Origin: Scylla paramamosain
Lineage: Eukaryota > Arthropoda > Malacostraca > Decapoda > Portunidae
NCBI RefSeq assembly: GCF_035594125.1
Contig: NC_087192.1
Coordinates: forward strand, 12,558,501-12,622,500
DNA length: 64,000 bases
Direction of reading: 5' to 3'
Under the pieces are notes generated by a model, which was not told the origin of the DNA, made no database searches, and worked only from the letters and a program-made list of their open reading frames with translations. Position 1 is the stretch's first letter; each line of letters opens with the position of its first letter. The position numbers and the translations under genes were made by a program. Of the stretch, positions 11,475 to 23,250 are shown in pieces.

Positions 11475-12994
11475 ATGCCCTCACTAGCCTAAACCCTCGG
11501 AAGGCTTATGGACCTGATGGGGTCCCTCCTATTGTTCTCCAAAACTGTGCCTCCATGGTTGCACCTTGCCTAGTCAAACTCTTTCAGCTCTGTCTGTCAA
11601 CATCTACCTTTCCTTCTTGCTGGAAGTTTGCCTACATTCAACCTGTTCCTAAAAAGGATGACCGTTCTAATCCCTCAAACTACCGTCCCATTGCTTTAAT
11701 TTCCTACCTATCTAAAGTTTTTGAATCTATCCTCAACAGGAAGATTCTTAAACATCTATCACTTCACAACCTTCTATCTGATCGCCAGTATGGATTCCGT
11801 CAAGGCCGCTCTACTGGTGATCTTCTGGCTTTCCTTACTGAGTTTTGGTCATCCTCTTTTAGAGATTTTGGTGAAACTTTTGCTGTTGCCTTGGACATAT
11901 CAAAAGCTTTTAATAGAGTCTGTCACAAAGCTTTGATTTCCAAACTACCCTCCTACGGTTTCTATCCTTTTCTCTGTAACTTCATCTCAAGTTTCCTTTC
12001 TGACTGTTCTATTGCTGCTGTGATAGACGGTCACTGTTCTTCTCCTAAATCTATTAACAGTGGTGTTCCTCAGGGTTCTGTCCTGTCACCCACTCTCTTC
12101 TTATTATTCATTAATGATCTTCTAAACCAAACTTCTTATCCTATCCACTCCTACGCTGATGATACCACCCTGCACTTTTCCACGTCTTTTCATAGATGTC
12201 CAACCCTTCAGGAGGTAAACATATCACACAGGGAAGCCACAGAACGCTTGACTTCTGATCTTTCTAAAATTTCTGATTGGGGCAGAGCAAACTTGGTATT
12301 GTTCAATGCCTCAAAAACTCAATTCCTCCATCTATCAACTCGACACAACCTTCCAGACAACTATCCCCTCTTCTTCAATGACACTCAACTGTCCCCCTGT
12401 TCTACACTGAACATCCTCGGTCTGTCCTTTACTTATAATCTGAACTGGAAACTTCACATCTCATCTCTAGCTAAAACAGCTTCTATGAAGTTAGGCGTTC
12501 TGAGACGTCTCCGCCAGTTTTTCTCACCCCCCCAGCTGCTAACTCTGTACAAGGGCCTTATCCATCCATGTATGGAGTATGCTTCACATGTCTGGGGGGG
12601 TTCCACTCATACTGCTCTTCTAGACAGGGTGGAATCAAAAGCTTTTCGTCTCATGAACTCCTCTCCTCTAGCTGACTGTCTTCAGCCTCTCTCTCACCGC
12701 TGCAATGTTTCATATCTAGCTGTCTTCTACCGCTATTTTCATGCTAACTGCTCTTCTGATCTTGCTAGCTGCATGTCTCCCCTCCTCCCACAGCCTCGCT
12801 GCACAAGACTTTCTTCTTTCTCTCACCCCTATTCTGTCCACCTCTCTAATGCAAGAGTTAACCAGTATTCTCAATCATTCATCCCTTTCTCTGGTAAACT
12901 CTGGAACTCCCTGCCTTCTTCTGTATTTCCACCTTCCTATGACTTGAATTCCTTCAAGAGGGAGGTTTCAAGACACTTATTCATCAATTTTTGA
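11475..12994 (+). CDS. LINE-II reverse transcriptase, unit C (open)
   Basis: Same region as unit B and also open across the RT, with YADD at 12152-12163. It differs from A and B at many sites (for example LRQFFSPP for [14 protein letters not shown] for DRVWHK, SYPIHS for SCPIHS). The N-terminal truncation point is the same as B. An open frame can be read from 11384 because the upstream UTR and poly(A) happen to lack a stop, but those residues are not LINE protein. The 3' UTR ends in A-rich (TAAA)n at 13085-13106. Confidence 0.85.
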
Positions 12995-13442
12995 CCACTG
13001 CTTTGACCCTTTTATGGGACTGGCACTTCAGAGGGCATTTTTTTTATTAGATTTTTGTTGCCCTTGGCCAGTGTCCTTCCTACATAAAAAAAATAAATAA
13101 ATAAATACTATGGTACTGTGTATACCTTCTGCCAGCTGTTCACAACATTCCTTAAGTATCCAGTTGGACACTCCATCTGGTCCTTGAGCCTTGCTTATAT
13201 CCAAATCTTTCATAATTTTCTTAATTTCACTTATGTCCACCTGTATCTCCCATCACATTGCCTCTGTGCCATGCTCTTTCTCCTTCAAATTTGCCTTCTT
13301 TGGTGAATATTGACTAGAAGCACTTGTTCATTAATTCCACTTGTAACCGTATATCTTTGTATGTAATGTTATCTTTTGTTAATTTATCTATTGTTTGCCT
13401 GTTTTTCATCTTCCCATTCACATATCTGAAGAATAACTTTGG

Positions 13443-14345
13443 CTAATCTTTGCATTTGTTAACTATATCTTTCTCATAACTCCTTTCTTCATCTCTCAGG
13501 ATTCTGATATATTCGTTTCTTGCCTTCTTGAAATTTTCCCATTTCTCACTTCCTTTTTTTCTCCATCTATTCCATGCTGCTTCTTTTTCTTTTCTCGCTG
13601 TTATACATCTCGTATTAAACCAGTCTTTTTTCCTTTTCACTTCCTTTGTTTTGATCTTCAGTACATATCTACTGACCCCTTCAATATAAATTTCCATGGA
13701 TATGTCCCACTTTTCCTGAGTACTGCTTGCCGTGAACAGTTGTTTCCATTTAGCCTCTGCAAAATATTCCCTCAACCTGATAAAATCTGCTTTCCTGTAA
13801 TTATATCTCCCATTTTTGTAAATTTCATTCCTATTTTCTATTGGACCACTGCCTAGACTGAATTCAATTAACAGATGGTCACTTTTTCCTAGTGGGCACT
13901 GATAATTTATTCCTTCAATGATGTCCATTTCCTTTGTAAACACCAAGTTTAGCCTTGATGCCTCTTCATTACCCCCAAATCTTGTATTTTCTCCAATCCA
14001 CTGGGTCATAGTATTTGTCATTATTAAATTTAGAAGCATGCATCCCAATGACTCTTCTCCCCTGTCCGTGGTCCACTCTTCCCAGCATACCTCCCTGCAA
14101 TTAAAGTCACCCATAAGTGTTATATTATTACTTTCTGCCAGTATTGTCTCCAAACAGTTACTAGTATCTCTTAACAATAATTTATAATCTTCTTGTGTCC
14201 ATGCATTCGTCTTTGGGGGTACATAAGCCACTGCAAAATCTCTCCTTCCTTTTCCTTTCCTTTTTGTTTGAATTCTAATTACTTCTGCCATTCCTTCTCC
14301 TATTTCAACCTCTTCCACTGTTATACTCTTCTTTATAAGTAACAT
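13443..14345 (-). CDS. LINE-I ORF2 endonuclease domain
   Basis: A 300-codon frame on the minus strand, continuing N-terminally to about 14560 in another frame (TNINGLISTLRE, GITEVKL). Motifs in order: GGGVMLLIKK-type, VAYVPPKTNAW, LMGDFNCREVCWEEW, LNLVFTKE, LGKSDHLLIEF, then a basic linker (DWFNTRC, AWNRWRKKG). These are the landmarks of APE-type LINE endonucleases. A shift near 14345 splits the domain, so this copy is inactive. The RT follows in the element, but only its first block survives at 13107-13240. Confidence 0.78.
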   Translation of the reverse strand: MLLIKKSITVEEVEIGEGMAEVIRIQTKRKGKGRRDFAVAYVPPKTNAWTQEDYKLLLRDTSNCLETILAESNNITLMGDFNCREVCWEEWTTDRGEESLGCMLLNLIMTNTMTQWIGENTRFGGNEEASRLNLVFTKEMDIIEGINYQCPLGKSDHLLIEFSLGSGPIENRNEIYKNGRYNYRKADFIRLREYFAEAKWKQLFTASSTQEKWDISMEIYIEGVSRYVLKIKTKEVKRKKDWFNTRCITARKEKEAAWNRWRKKGSEKWENFKKARNEYIRILRDEERSYEKDIVNKCKD

Positions 14346-14573
14346 GACTCCTCCCCCTTTCTTATTATTTCTGTTTTATCCACACATTATAATTACTATT
14401 ACCAATTCTTATATTTTCTGTTCTCTCATTTAGTTTAACTTCAGTAATACCCACGATGTCGGGCTGCTTTATCTTAATATGATTATTCAATTCTCGTAAT
14501 GTTGATATTAAACCATTTATATTTGTATATGCCACTGTCCACTTTTTATTTTTCCATACATTATTTACATTTT

Positions 14574-15462
14574 CTATTCTTTTTTTGTCAGATACAACTT
14601 CCTGAGCCTCTCGTCTTTAACCTTCCAATAAAACTTTTTTTTTCTCTTCCTTTGTTTTCTCATTTTTTTGCCTTTGCTTCTTTTATTAGATCGCTTATCT
14701 TGAGTCTCTCCTCATTTATGTCCCTCTTTATCCAAACTTTCCTGTATTGCTCTGTCTTGTCCAGTTTCCACGCATTTGATATCACTTCCATGGCTGTTGT
14801 TTGTGCCCTAAATTTTACTTTCAATGGCCGCTCTCCTTCTTCTGTATATTTCCCCAGTCTATGTATTTCCTCAATTTCACTTATCCAGTCCTCCCCTTCT
14901 CTCTGTATATTTCTTACAATGTCCTCTGCTACTTTTTTTTGTTCTCTTTCCCTCTTGTATCTTACTGGCTCTGTTTCCTCTTTTAATCCATATATAACAA
15001 TACATTTCTTTTTGTCCACTGTGTCCCTTACCATCGATTCCTTCTGTTTGATCACTTTCACAATTTCCTTACTTAAATCTGAGTTTTCCTTCTTTTGCGC
15101 TTCTATGATTTCTGTAAAGTTAACTTTTTCTTCCTCTTTTTCCTTCCTCCAGATTTGATGTTCACTTTTCATCCCCATCACTTCATTTTCCTGTTTTTTA
15201 ACAATATCATTGTTTTCCTTCAATTTTGTTTTTAGATCAGCACATAGTGTTTTCAATTCTTTTTCCTCTTCCAGGTCATGTTGTTTTTTTCTATTTTTTT
15301 TCACTCTTTCAATGAGGTCACTGATCATCCCCTCCATCAAAACCACTTTCCTTGCATTTTATCATGTAATTCATTATCTTCCTCAAATCCTGGGAATGGT
15401 GACCCCATTGGCAATATTTCGCTCCCACCTACGGCGTCCGCCTTGCTGGAGCTTTTACTCAT
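14574..15462 (-). CDS. LINE-I ORF1 protein (coiled coil, RNA-binding type)
   Basis: Start ATG at 15462-15460 (MSKSSSKADAVGG). About 35 codons later a one-base shift leads into a long frame (15346-14660) rich in E, K and Q with heptad-like spacing (ERVKKNRKKQHDLEEEKELKTL...), a likely coiled coil. This is followed by a KCIVIYGLKEE segment and a basic C-terminal domain (EEIHRLGKY, PLKVKFR, RKVWIKRD). This layout resembles ORF1 proteins of L1- and CR1-like elements that coat the element RNA. A second shift at an A-run near 14660 separates the last 30 residues (stop at 14574-14576). Function is inferred from layout only. Confidence 0.65.
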
Positions 15463-15597
15463 TTTATTACATCTGTTATTACTTAAATTTTCCCTTATTT
15501 TTTTATTTATTTCTGGAGACAGGACAACTCTAGTTGAGCACGGCTCCTACCTGGGAACACATTCTAGGCTCCTAGTGGTGGCCGAGGTCAAACAAAA

Positions 15598-15909
<312 letters not shown>

Positions 15910-15911
<2 letters not shown>

Positions 15912-18900
15912 TTACCTAGTTGTATTTACCTAGTTGTATTGTACAGGGCACGAGCCAAAGCTCATTTTGTCCTGTCTCCATAACCATACTTATTCATTCT
16001 CTTTAAACATGTGTACAATGTTTGCCACAATCACCTCTTCCTTCAAGTCATTCAAGATTCCAATAGTTCTATATGGGAAGCTGAATTTCTTGATGTCACA
16101 TGAACATTCCCTCTTCTTTATTTTCTTCCCATGCCCCCTCATCTGTCTCTCCCTCCTCCATCTGTGGTACCAAGTCATTTCTGTCTATTCTTTCTATATT
16201 GTTTACTAATTTGTTCATTGTTATCAGGTCTTCTCTTTTTCTTTTCTCTTGTAGTGTTGGTAAACCCATCTCTTCAAGTCTTTCTTCATAGCTTAGGTTT
16301 TTCAATTCTGGTACCATCTTCATCGCTATCCTCTTTATTCTTTCCAGTTTCCATATATCTTTTTTTCTATGTGGAGCCCAAACTACTGTTGCATATTCCA
16401 ATTTAGGATGTATCATATTTGTCACAATTTTCTTCATAATTTCTTTATCTAAATAGTTAAACACCACATTAATGCTAGTTAACAAGCTATACATAGAGCC
16501 TAATATCTGTTTATGCATCTTTCAGGTGACTGTGTCCTGAATCATTACTCACAAATCTTTCTTCATTACTTTTCATTATTATTTTTCCTCCTATTTTTTA
16601 CTTCCATGAAGGTCTCTTTTTACTTTTTCCTATTTCCAACACATGGCATTCTCTGGCATTAAATTCTAGTTTCCATCTTTGGCTCTATGCATGTATTTTG
16701 TCAATATCCTTTAATAACTCCTGACAGTCATTTTCATCCTTTATTATCTTCATTATTTTTGCATCATCAACAAACAGGTTTATATAACTATTTAATTCCT
16801 CTGTCTTATCATTTACATATATTTGAAATATAATAGGTGTCAACACAGATCCTTGTGGTACCCCACTTGTCACTCTGCACCAACTTGAATCAGTGTCTCT
16901 GATTACTATTCTCATTTCCCTCCCTTGTAAATAATCATCCATCCATCTCAATGTTGCTCCCTTTAGTCCTCCTCCATTCTTTAGCTTCCACATAAGATTT
17001 TTGTGGAAAACTTTATTGAATGCTTTTTTGAGATCCAAGTATACCACATCAACCCATCTGTCCATTTTTTTTTTTTTTTCATGTAGGAGGGACACTGGCC
17101 AAGGGCAAAAAAAATCCAATAAAAAAAAAAAAAAAATGCCCACTGAAATGCCAGTCCCATAAAAAGGGTCAAAGCAGTAGTCAAAAATTGATGGATAAGT
17201 GTCTTGAAACCTCCCTCTTGAAAGAATTCAAGTCATAGGAAGGTGGAAATATAGAAGCAGGCAGGGAGTTCCAGAGTTTACCAGAGAAAGGGATGAATGA
17301 TTGAGAATACTGGTTAACTCTTGCATTTGAGAGGTGGACAGAATAGGGGCGAGAGAAAGAAGAAAGTCTTGTGCAGTGAGGCTGCGGGAGGAGGGGAGGC
17401 ATGCAGTTAGCAAGATCAGAAGAGCAGTTAGCATGAAAATAGCGGTAGAAGACAGCTAGAGATGCAACACTGCGGCGGTGAGAGAGAGGCTGAAGACAGT
17501 CAGTTAGAGGAGAGGAGTTGATGAGACGAAAAACTTTTGAACTGTTACTCTCGTATAGAAGTTCAGTACATTTGTGACACAAGATCTCCCTTTCCTGTAT
17601 CCAAATAGCTTTTCTGTAATTATCTTTTCATCTTCTAGATATTCCACCCATCTATCATTAATTTCACAAAGCTTGCTTACACTACTTATTAGTGACACCA
17701 GTCTATAATTTAATGGTTCCATTTTATTTAGCCCCTTTGTTTACTGGCAATATGTTATTTCTTTTCCATTCACTTAGTACTTTTCCTTCTCTCAACAAGC
17801 TGTTAATTATATCCCATATGGGTTCTTCCATTTGTTCTCTGCATTCTTTTAATACCTATCCATTTACTCGATCTGGTCCCGTAGCTTTTCCAGCATCCAG
17901 GTTTTCCAGCAGTTTCTTAATTTCTTTTCTCTTTACCTGTATCTCCTGTATTCCCTCATTCTGTGATACCACTTTCAAATTAGGTTTCCTTTGTATACAC
18001 AGATTGAAAACTCTCATTCATTAGTTCACTCATCTCAGTAGTTTCATAAATTCTTCCTTCCCTTTTTAACTTGTTTATGTCATCCTTATGTTTCATTTTC
18101 CCGTTTAAGTATCTATATAAGCATATATATACTACTATGTCACTTTCAAAGTTTCTTTCTCCTTCTCTTCTTATTATACAATATTCATTCCTTGCCTTTC
18201 TGTATTCTTCTCTAACATTTATGTTCAGTTGTCTCATCATTTTCTTTCATGTCCTGTCCTTTTTTCTCTTTTGCTTCTACACACCTGGCATTATACCATT
18301 CGTGTTTCCCGATTTTCACTTGATAACTTGGCACAAACTTTTCCATCCCCTCTCTATGCTTGCTCAAAAATATCTCATATTTTCTTGCACTAATTTACCT
18401 TCAAAAAGCTCTTTCCATTCAATTTTTCCATGAAATTTATTAGGTTCTGTAAAGTTTGCCTACGTATAGTTCAGTCTTACATTTTTGTATTTTCTTTCCT
18501 GTGCAACACTTTTTTTTCTCCTGTGGTACTATTTCTATTATCACATAATCACTTCTTCCCAATGGACTTAGACAATGTATACTTGGTGTACTTTCTGCAC
18601 TTTTTTGTAAACACTAAGTCCAACTGTAATGGTTCTTCTTTTCTGCATCTTGTAGGTTCATTCACCCACTGTCATTATATTCACCATCATGGTTTGCATA
18701 ATTTCTTCACTCCATGATCCAATATTTTCTTTCACTTCCATCTCCTCCCGGTTAATTCCTTTAGTGTTGAAGTCACCTACTAAGAGCACTTTGTTACTTT
18801 TCCTTATCATTTCCTCTATCCTATTTTTTGTTTCTAGTTGCATACTTTTAAATTTATTTGTCTCCCATGCATTAGTTTTTGGTGGTATGTATGTCACAAT

Positions 18901-18985
18901 TACTTTCCTTTTTTTCACTTCCTTTGATCTTAATCACAACACTCAATGTTTCTGTCATTCTTCAACAACAATATCCTCAAGTTCT
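15910..18985 (-). mobile_element. LINE-I copy 5 (EN to 3' end, with nested LINE-II)
   Basis: Two tatttacctagttg units mark the 3' end at 15910. Moving up the minus strand: RT C-terminus (16096-16518), RT core with FVDDAKIMK and VPQGSVLTP (16685-17063), LINE-II insertion E (17064-17540), RT N-terminus (17541-17980), linker (17980-18430), endonuclease remnants (18658-18975: TYIPPKTNAW, LLVGDFNTK). All frames carry shifts and stops. It is truncated at about 18985, where LINE-II copy F begins. Confidence 0.82.
17064..17540 (-). mobile_element. LINE-II copy E nested in LINE-I copy 5
   Basis: A 5'-truncated antisense copy of about 475 bp. It has poly(T) at 17065-17080 (its poly(A) tail), the antisense 3' UTR, then the last 130 RT residues ([13 protein letters not shown] ... 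[10 protein letters not shown]). LINE-I coding sequence continues on both sides; about 18 bp of LINE-I found at the equivalent place in copy 2 (5158-5176) are absent here. Confidence 0.88.
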
Positions 18986-20027
18986 CAAGTACCTTTTGTG
19001 GGCCAACTCTCTATCATGTATAGCACGAGAACAGGTTGTATTAAGCCAAGGGTTGCAAGGTTTAGATCAAGAAAAAGAGTGAGAAATGTACGCCTCTATG
19101 CAAGATACTATCACCTCTGTTACGCACTCACCACAGAGACAGGTCTCTGACACGGAAGCAATAATCATTCTAAGGAAAATCAGCAAAATACCTCCTCAGG
19201 TCTCCCCAACTAGCAGAGGCAAAACCCCAGGGGGATCCTGAGGAGGGAATGGAGTGACAGGACAAGATACAGATACAAGATTGTAATCAGAGGAGCCCAA
19301 CAGGCTCCTCTGATTAGGAAAAGGTCAAGAATGTTGGGCATATCTCAAAGACAGTCAGGAATACAAGTAGGGTGTTGCACTAGTTGCTCTAGGTCGTGGA
19401 GGACAGCAAAGTTGAAGGTTAATTCACCAGGATGGTCTGTGAAGGGAAAGGAAAGACAAAGCTGGTGATGAACATTGAAGTCTCCAAGAATGGAGATCTC
19501 CGGAAAAGGGAAGAGAGTCAGAATGTGCTCCACTTCGCAAGTTAAGTAGTCAAAGAATTTCTTGTAGTCAAAGGAGTTAGGTGAGAGGTATACAGCACAG
19601 ATAAATTTAGTTTGAGAGTGACTCTATAGTCATAGCCAGATGGTGGAAAACTCGGAGGATTCAAGAGCGTGGGCACGAGAGCAGGTTAAGTCACTGCACA
19701 CATAATCACAACATCCAGCTTTGGATTGAAAATGAGGATAGAAAAGTAGGAGGGAACAGAAAAGGGGCTACTGTCAGTTGCCTCAGATACCTGTGTTTCA
19801 GTGAGGAAAAGATGAGGTTTAGTAGAGGAGAGGTGGTGTTCTACAGATTGAAAATTAGATCTAAGACTGCAAATGTTGCAGAAGTTAATGAAGAAAAATT
19901 AAGGGGTGTGTCAAGACACTTAGTGTCAATACCAGAAGAGCAGTCCGGACTGGGGACATTTGTGGTCCCCTCCCGAGATGAAGACTCCAAGGCTGGTGTA
20001 GGAGTTGCAATGATAATTTTGAATTTT
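18986..20027 (-). mobile_element. LINE-II copy F (5' half, endonuclease), part 1
   Basis: The minus strand reproduces the LINE-II endonuclease region ([13 protein letters not shown], [23 protein letters not shown]) and the N-terminal leader up to a point just before the ORF start (tgataattttgaatttt). Stops and shifts are frequent. The leader resumes at 23478 after the DIRS element, so the two pieces are one interrupted copy. Unusually for a LINE it is the 3' half that is missing. Confidence 0.8.
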
Positions 20028-20316
20028 ACTTCGGCAAATCACTTTTCTGCTGAAGTACGCTTTCCCATGAGATACGCTACGTCACCCCGTGCCGGCAGTT
20101 GCTGCAGTGATCCCAAGCCATTAAGACGTTTGCCCTGGCTCTCTTGTTTGGGATTAACTTTTTTGTTTCCTGTTTCCCGGGACAAGTTTCTGGTCACACG
20201 GTTTCCAGTGGCCGTCTCTACCTGTTATCCATCTGTGGAGCGGGTTGGTGGCTTTATTTCGCCCAGTTAAGTGTTATTCTGCTGGGTTGCAGGGGGCAGG
20301 TAGCAGGCCTGCCATC

Positions 20317-21681
20317 ATGGAGGAGACTGTGGATGAAGCCTTCCCGAGAGGATTCAAGGCTTCTGGCACCGAGGTTCGTTCCTCTTACGGAGGAAGCTCA
20401 AGTAGTTCTGCAAGAACTACGCACAGGAGCTCTTCTTCACGCCGAGAGAGCTCTAACGGAAAGTGTTATTCTTCCGGGAGGGGTGATTGTGGGCAGGAAT
20501 GCCCGCCCTCAGGGGAACAAAGGCGTGAGCTGTTGTCACCTCCTCAAGCTCCCTGTACTTCAAGGGACAATGCTAACGCCCCTCCATGGGCAGTGATGTT
20601 TGAGGCTATTACTGAGCTACGTGGAGAAATCCAAAGATTGAAGAGGGATAAGGTTAAGTCTGCCTATGATAGGCAGCAAGGCATGTTGGATGCCGGGGAC
20701 TCCCCAGGAGGGGGGGAGGTGCGGCAGAATGGCGCCCACAACATCAACAACGCAGCCTCACAACGCCACGAACGGGTGGTAGGACGTCCCCTCTCTGTGC
20801 AGTCGGGACTCACGGACTCCACAGCCGGTTTTTCTGGTTTTGATGATGGCAATGATGATGATGAAGATGGTGAAATTCACAATGAGCTGAGTATTGGCAG
20901 CGTACTCATGCACAGTGCTAAAACATACGGGCCTTTGGACGACATTTCAGTAGATATGGGGATGCCTGTGGCTGATATGGTGAATTACTTATTTGACCAC
21001 GGCATGCGTGAAGAAGAATACAAGCAGATTGTGGAGGACGAGGCTACCAAGAGGCCCGGCAACTGCCCTGCATTAACCCCTGTTGTCTGCAACGCTCAGA
21101 TATTTGATGCTCTCAAGGTTGAGGCGAAAAAGACTGATTCTCGTATGAGAGAGGTAAGCAATGATATTCTGATGGCTGCCACTATCATCATAAAGTCGCT
21201 CACTACTCTAGACTAAATTGCACAAGATGAGGGTCACACAGGGGTTGCCCAGGAAGTGGGTATGCTAAATGGAGCTCTTGCATTACTTGGGAACGCCAAC
21301 CACCGTAATAACTTGGCCAGGCGATTCATCATCAAGCGGGAAATTAATCCCAAATACACTCACTTGTGCTCAGATAAGGTACCCATGATGCGGTATCTAT
21401 TTGGTGACGATGTCTCGCAGTTAGCAAGACAGATTGAGGAGTCTGAAAAGCTCAGGAACAAGATTGCACTGAAGAAACCTTTCCCAACATGGAAATCGGC
21501 AGCTGGCAGGTTTGGTGGAACAAGACCAAGAGGCTTCTCTGGGAAAATGCCTTACAGGGGCTTCTCGTCCCGATTCCACCCTTACGGGCCCCGCAGGGGT
21601 GGCCTCACAAGGCAGTCCTTCTCCAGGCAGGACACTGAGCCCAAAAACGCCCGGGGCCGGGGAAACAATCCCCGGCAATAA
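20317..21681 (+). CDS. DIRS gag-like protein (one in-frame stop)
   Basis: A 455-codon reading frame interrupted only by TAA at 21214-21216. The N-terminal half is Ser/Arg-rich, then has a short coiled segment (ITELRGEIQRLKRD), an acidic patch (FDDGNDDDEDGE) and a predicted helical core. The C-terminal half carries LLGNANHRNNLARRFIIK, YTHLCSDKVPMMRYLFGDD and an RG-rich tail (RFGGTRPRGFSGK), features seen in DIRS gag proteins. It probably packages the element RNA. The start at 20317 follows a purine-rich context; an upstream in-frame Met at 20245 is possible. Confidence 0.75.
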
Positions 21682-21829
21682 CTCAGGTAAGCCACAAATT
21701 TGAAGCAGGTAGACTGCATAAGTTTGTGCATGAATGGCATAAGATCACGAGTGATCCATTTATTTTATTGTTGCAAACTGTCATCTTGATATTGATGTAG
21801 CCAACATTGAACATTTATTTCATGATGAA

Positions 21830-22098
21830 ATGGAATATGTGTTTTCCATTGAAGAACAAAGAATTTTATTTCAGGAAATTAACAAACTGCTCGAGCTTAA
21901 AGTAATCACAGAAACTCATAGACAGCATGAGCAGATTCTATCCCCTATTTTTCTGAGGAAGAAAAAGAATGGTGAATATAGAATGGTCCTTAATTTAGAG
22001 AGGCTAAACAAGCATATTCCATATAAGCATTTTAAGATGGAAAACTTGAAAAGCAATACAGACCACATATTAAAAGATGGACACAATTTTGTACTCAA
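21830..22098 (+). pseudogene. DIRS reverse transcriptase, N-terminal remnant
   Basis: Encodes an RT palm start: FQEINKLLELKVI, LSPIFLRKKKNGEYRMVLNL, LNKHIPYKHFKMENL. These match the first RT blocks of DIRS/Ty3-type enzymes. The catalytic blocks and RNase H that should follow are gone; within about ten codons the sequence switches to the recombinase reading frame. The upstream boundary of this ORF is not defined. Confidence 0.75.
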
Positions 22099-22941
22099 TG
22101 GGAAGTTGATCCCTTTAGTCCCAATGTAGAACAAATCATCAATTTCTTATCTGAAACTTTTCACAGAGGTGTCGGGTACGAGTGCATCAACACTGCAAGG
22201 GCAGCTCTCTCCTCACTAGGGATAGTGGTGGATGGCCGCAGGGCAGGTGACCATCCACTGGTCATCAGGTTGTTAAAGGGAGTATTCAATTTACGCCCAA
22301 CTAAACCCAGGTATATTGAAACTTCGGATGTCATGCCAGTTTTAGAAAAATTAAGGAGCATGAGCCCTTTACACTCTCTTTTCCTGAAAGATTTAACTTT
22401 GAAGTTAGTAATGTTGCTGGCACTTACACAAGCAGCCAGAGTGCAAACTCTACATTTGTTACTTTTGAAGGATATCATCATAGGCAAGGACTTTATATGT
22501 ATGTGGTTAGCAGGCAATATTAAACAGTGCAGACCAAACTTCAATATTCAGTTTATCAAGGTGAAAGCTTATGAAGAGGATAAAAATTTGTGTGTAAAGG
22601 GAACTTTGAAAATGCATATCAGTAGGACTGAGCATATAAGAGATAATGCTGGAGATGAAAGCAAATTGCTCATCAGTTTCATTAAACCACATAAAAATGC
22701 CTCTAAAGATACAATTTCTCGGTGGATCAAGTCCATCCTTCACCTGTCCGGTGTGGACACTACAAAATTTACTGCAGGAAGTGTCCGCCCAGCTGCGGCA
22801 TCAAAGGCCAAGGCAATGGCTGTTCCAGTGACCCACATCATTGCTAAGGCTGGCTGGGCTAGGGCGACAACATTTGCCAAATATTATGATAAAACCATAA
22901 ACCAAGATACAGATCAATTCCAAGAAGTAGTATTAGCTTAG
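22099..22941 (+). CDS. DIRS tyrosine recombinase (YR)
   Basis: An open frame of 280 codons, lacking its own start codon because of the deletion (first Met at 22225). It begins WEVDPFSPN and holds the lambda-integrase-type catalytic region: ALTQAARVQTL (first Arg), then AGSVRPAAASKA (second Arg box), IIAKAGWARATTFAKYY (Trp and the C-terminal nucleophile Tyr). The His of the usual R-H-R-Y set is not in the standard place. In the family this enzyme inserts a circular DNA copy. No stop or shift interrupts it, so the deletion is the main defect. Confidence 0.8.
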   Translation, partial: WEVDPFSPNVEQIINFLSETFHRGVGYECINTARAALSSLGIVVDGRRAGDHPLVIRLLKGVFNLRPTKPRYIETSDVMPVLEKLRSMSPLHSLFLKDLTLKLVMLLALTQAARVQTLHLLLLKDIIIGKDFICMWLAGNIKQCRPNFNIQFIKVKAYEEDKNLCVKGTLKMHISRTEHIRDNAGDESKLLISFIKPHKNASKDTISRWIKSILHLSGVDTTKFTAGSVRPAAASKAKAMAVPVTHIIAKAGWARATTFAKYYDKTINQDTDQFQEVVLA

Positions 22942-23106
22942 TTAGTTTCAAGGCTCCATTATGTAGTATTGGTGTCCTCAGTTAACAATTTTTCAATAAA
23001 CATTAGATGTTATTCAACACTTTAATTAACCGAATATTTTTAACATAAATATGGAAGAAATATGAATTATGACGATATTAAGGTACGACATCCACATGGC
23101 TTTAAA

Positions 23107-23250
23107 ACGTCATGGGAAAGCATACTTCAGCAGAAAAGTGATTTGCCGAAGTAAAATTGATGAAGTACATGAGACTTACCGTAGGTCAGTTGAAATGTGC
23201 TTCTAATTTTACGAAGCAAATCACGTCTGCTGAAGGGAGCTTTCACATGC
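23107..23250. repeat. DIRS internal complementary region
   Basis: 23107-23152 is the reverse complement of the left end (core cagcagaaaagtgatttgcc). It is followed immediately by 23153-23250, the reverse complement of the right end (23378-23477). The block therefore mirrors the sequence formed when the two element ends are joined, as expected for DIRS circular intermediates. Confidence 0.8.

Larger units (their letters stand above)
8215..13106 (+). repeat. Tandem triplication of the LINE-II 3' unit (A'-B-C)
   Basis: Three head-to-tail units of about 1630 bp: 8215-9844, 9845-11474 and 11475-13106. Each starts at atgccctc.ct.gccta in the RT and ends in the same 3' UTR plus poly(A). B and C begin directly after the preceding poly(A) at the identical internal point, which independent insertions would not produce. 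See findings for the mosaic nature of B. Confidence 0.9.
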
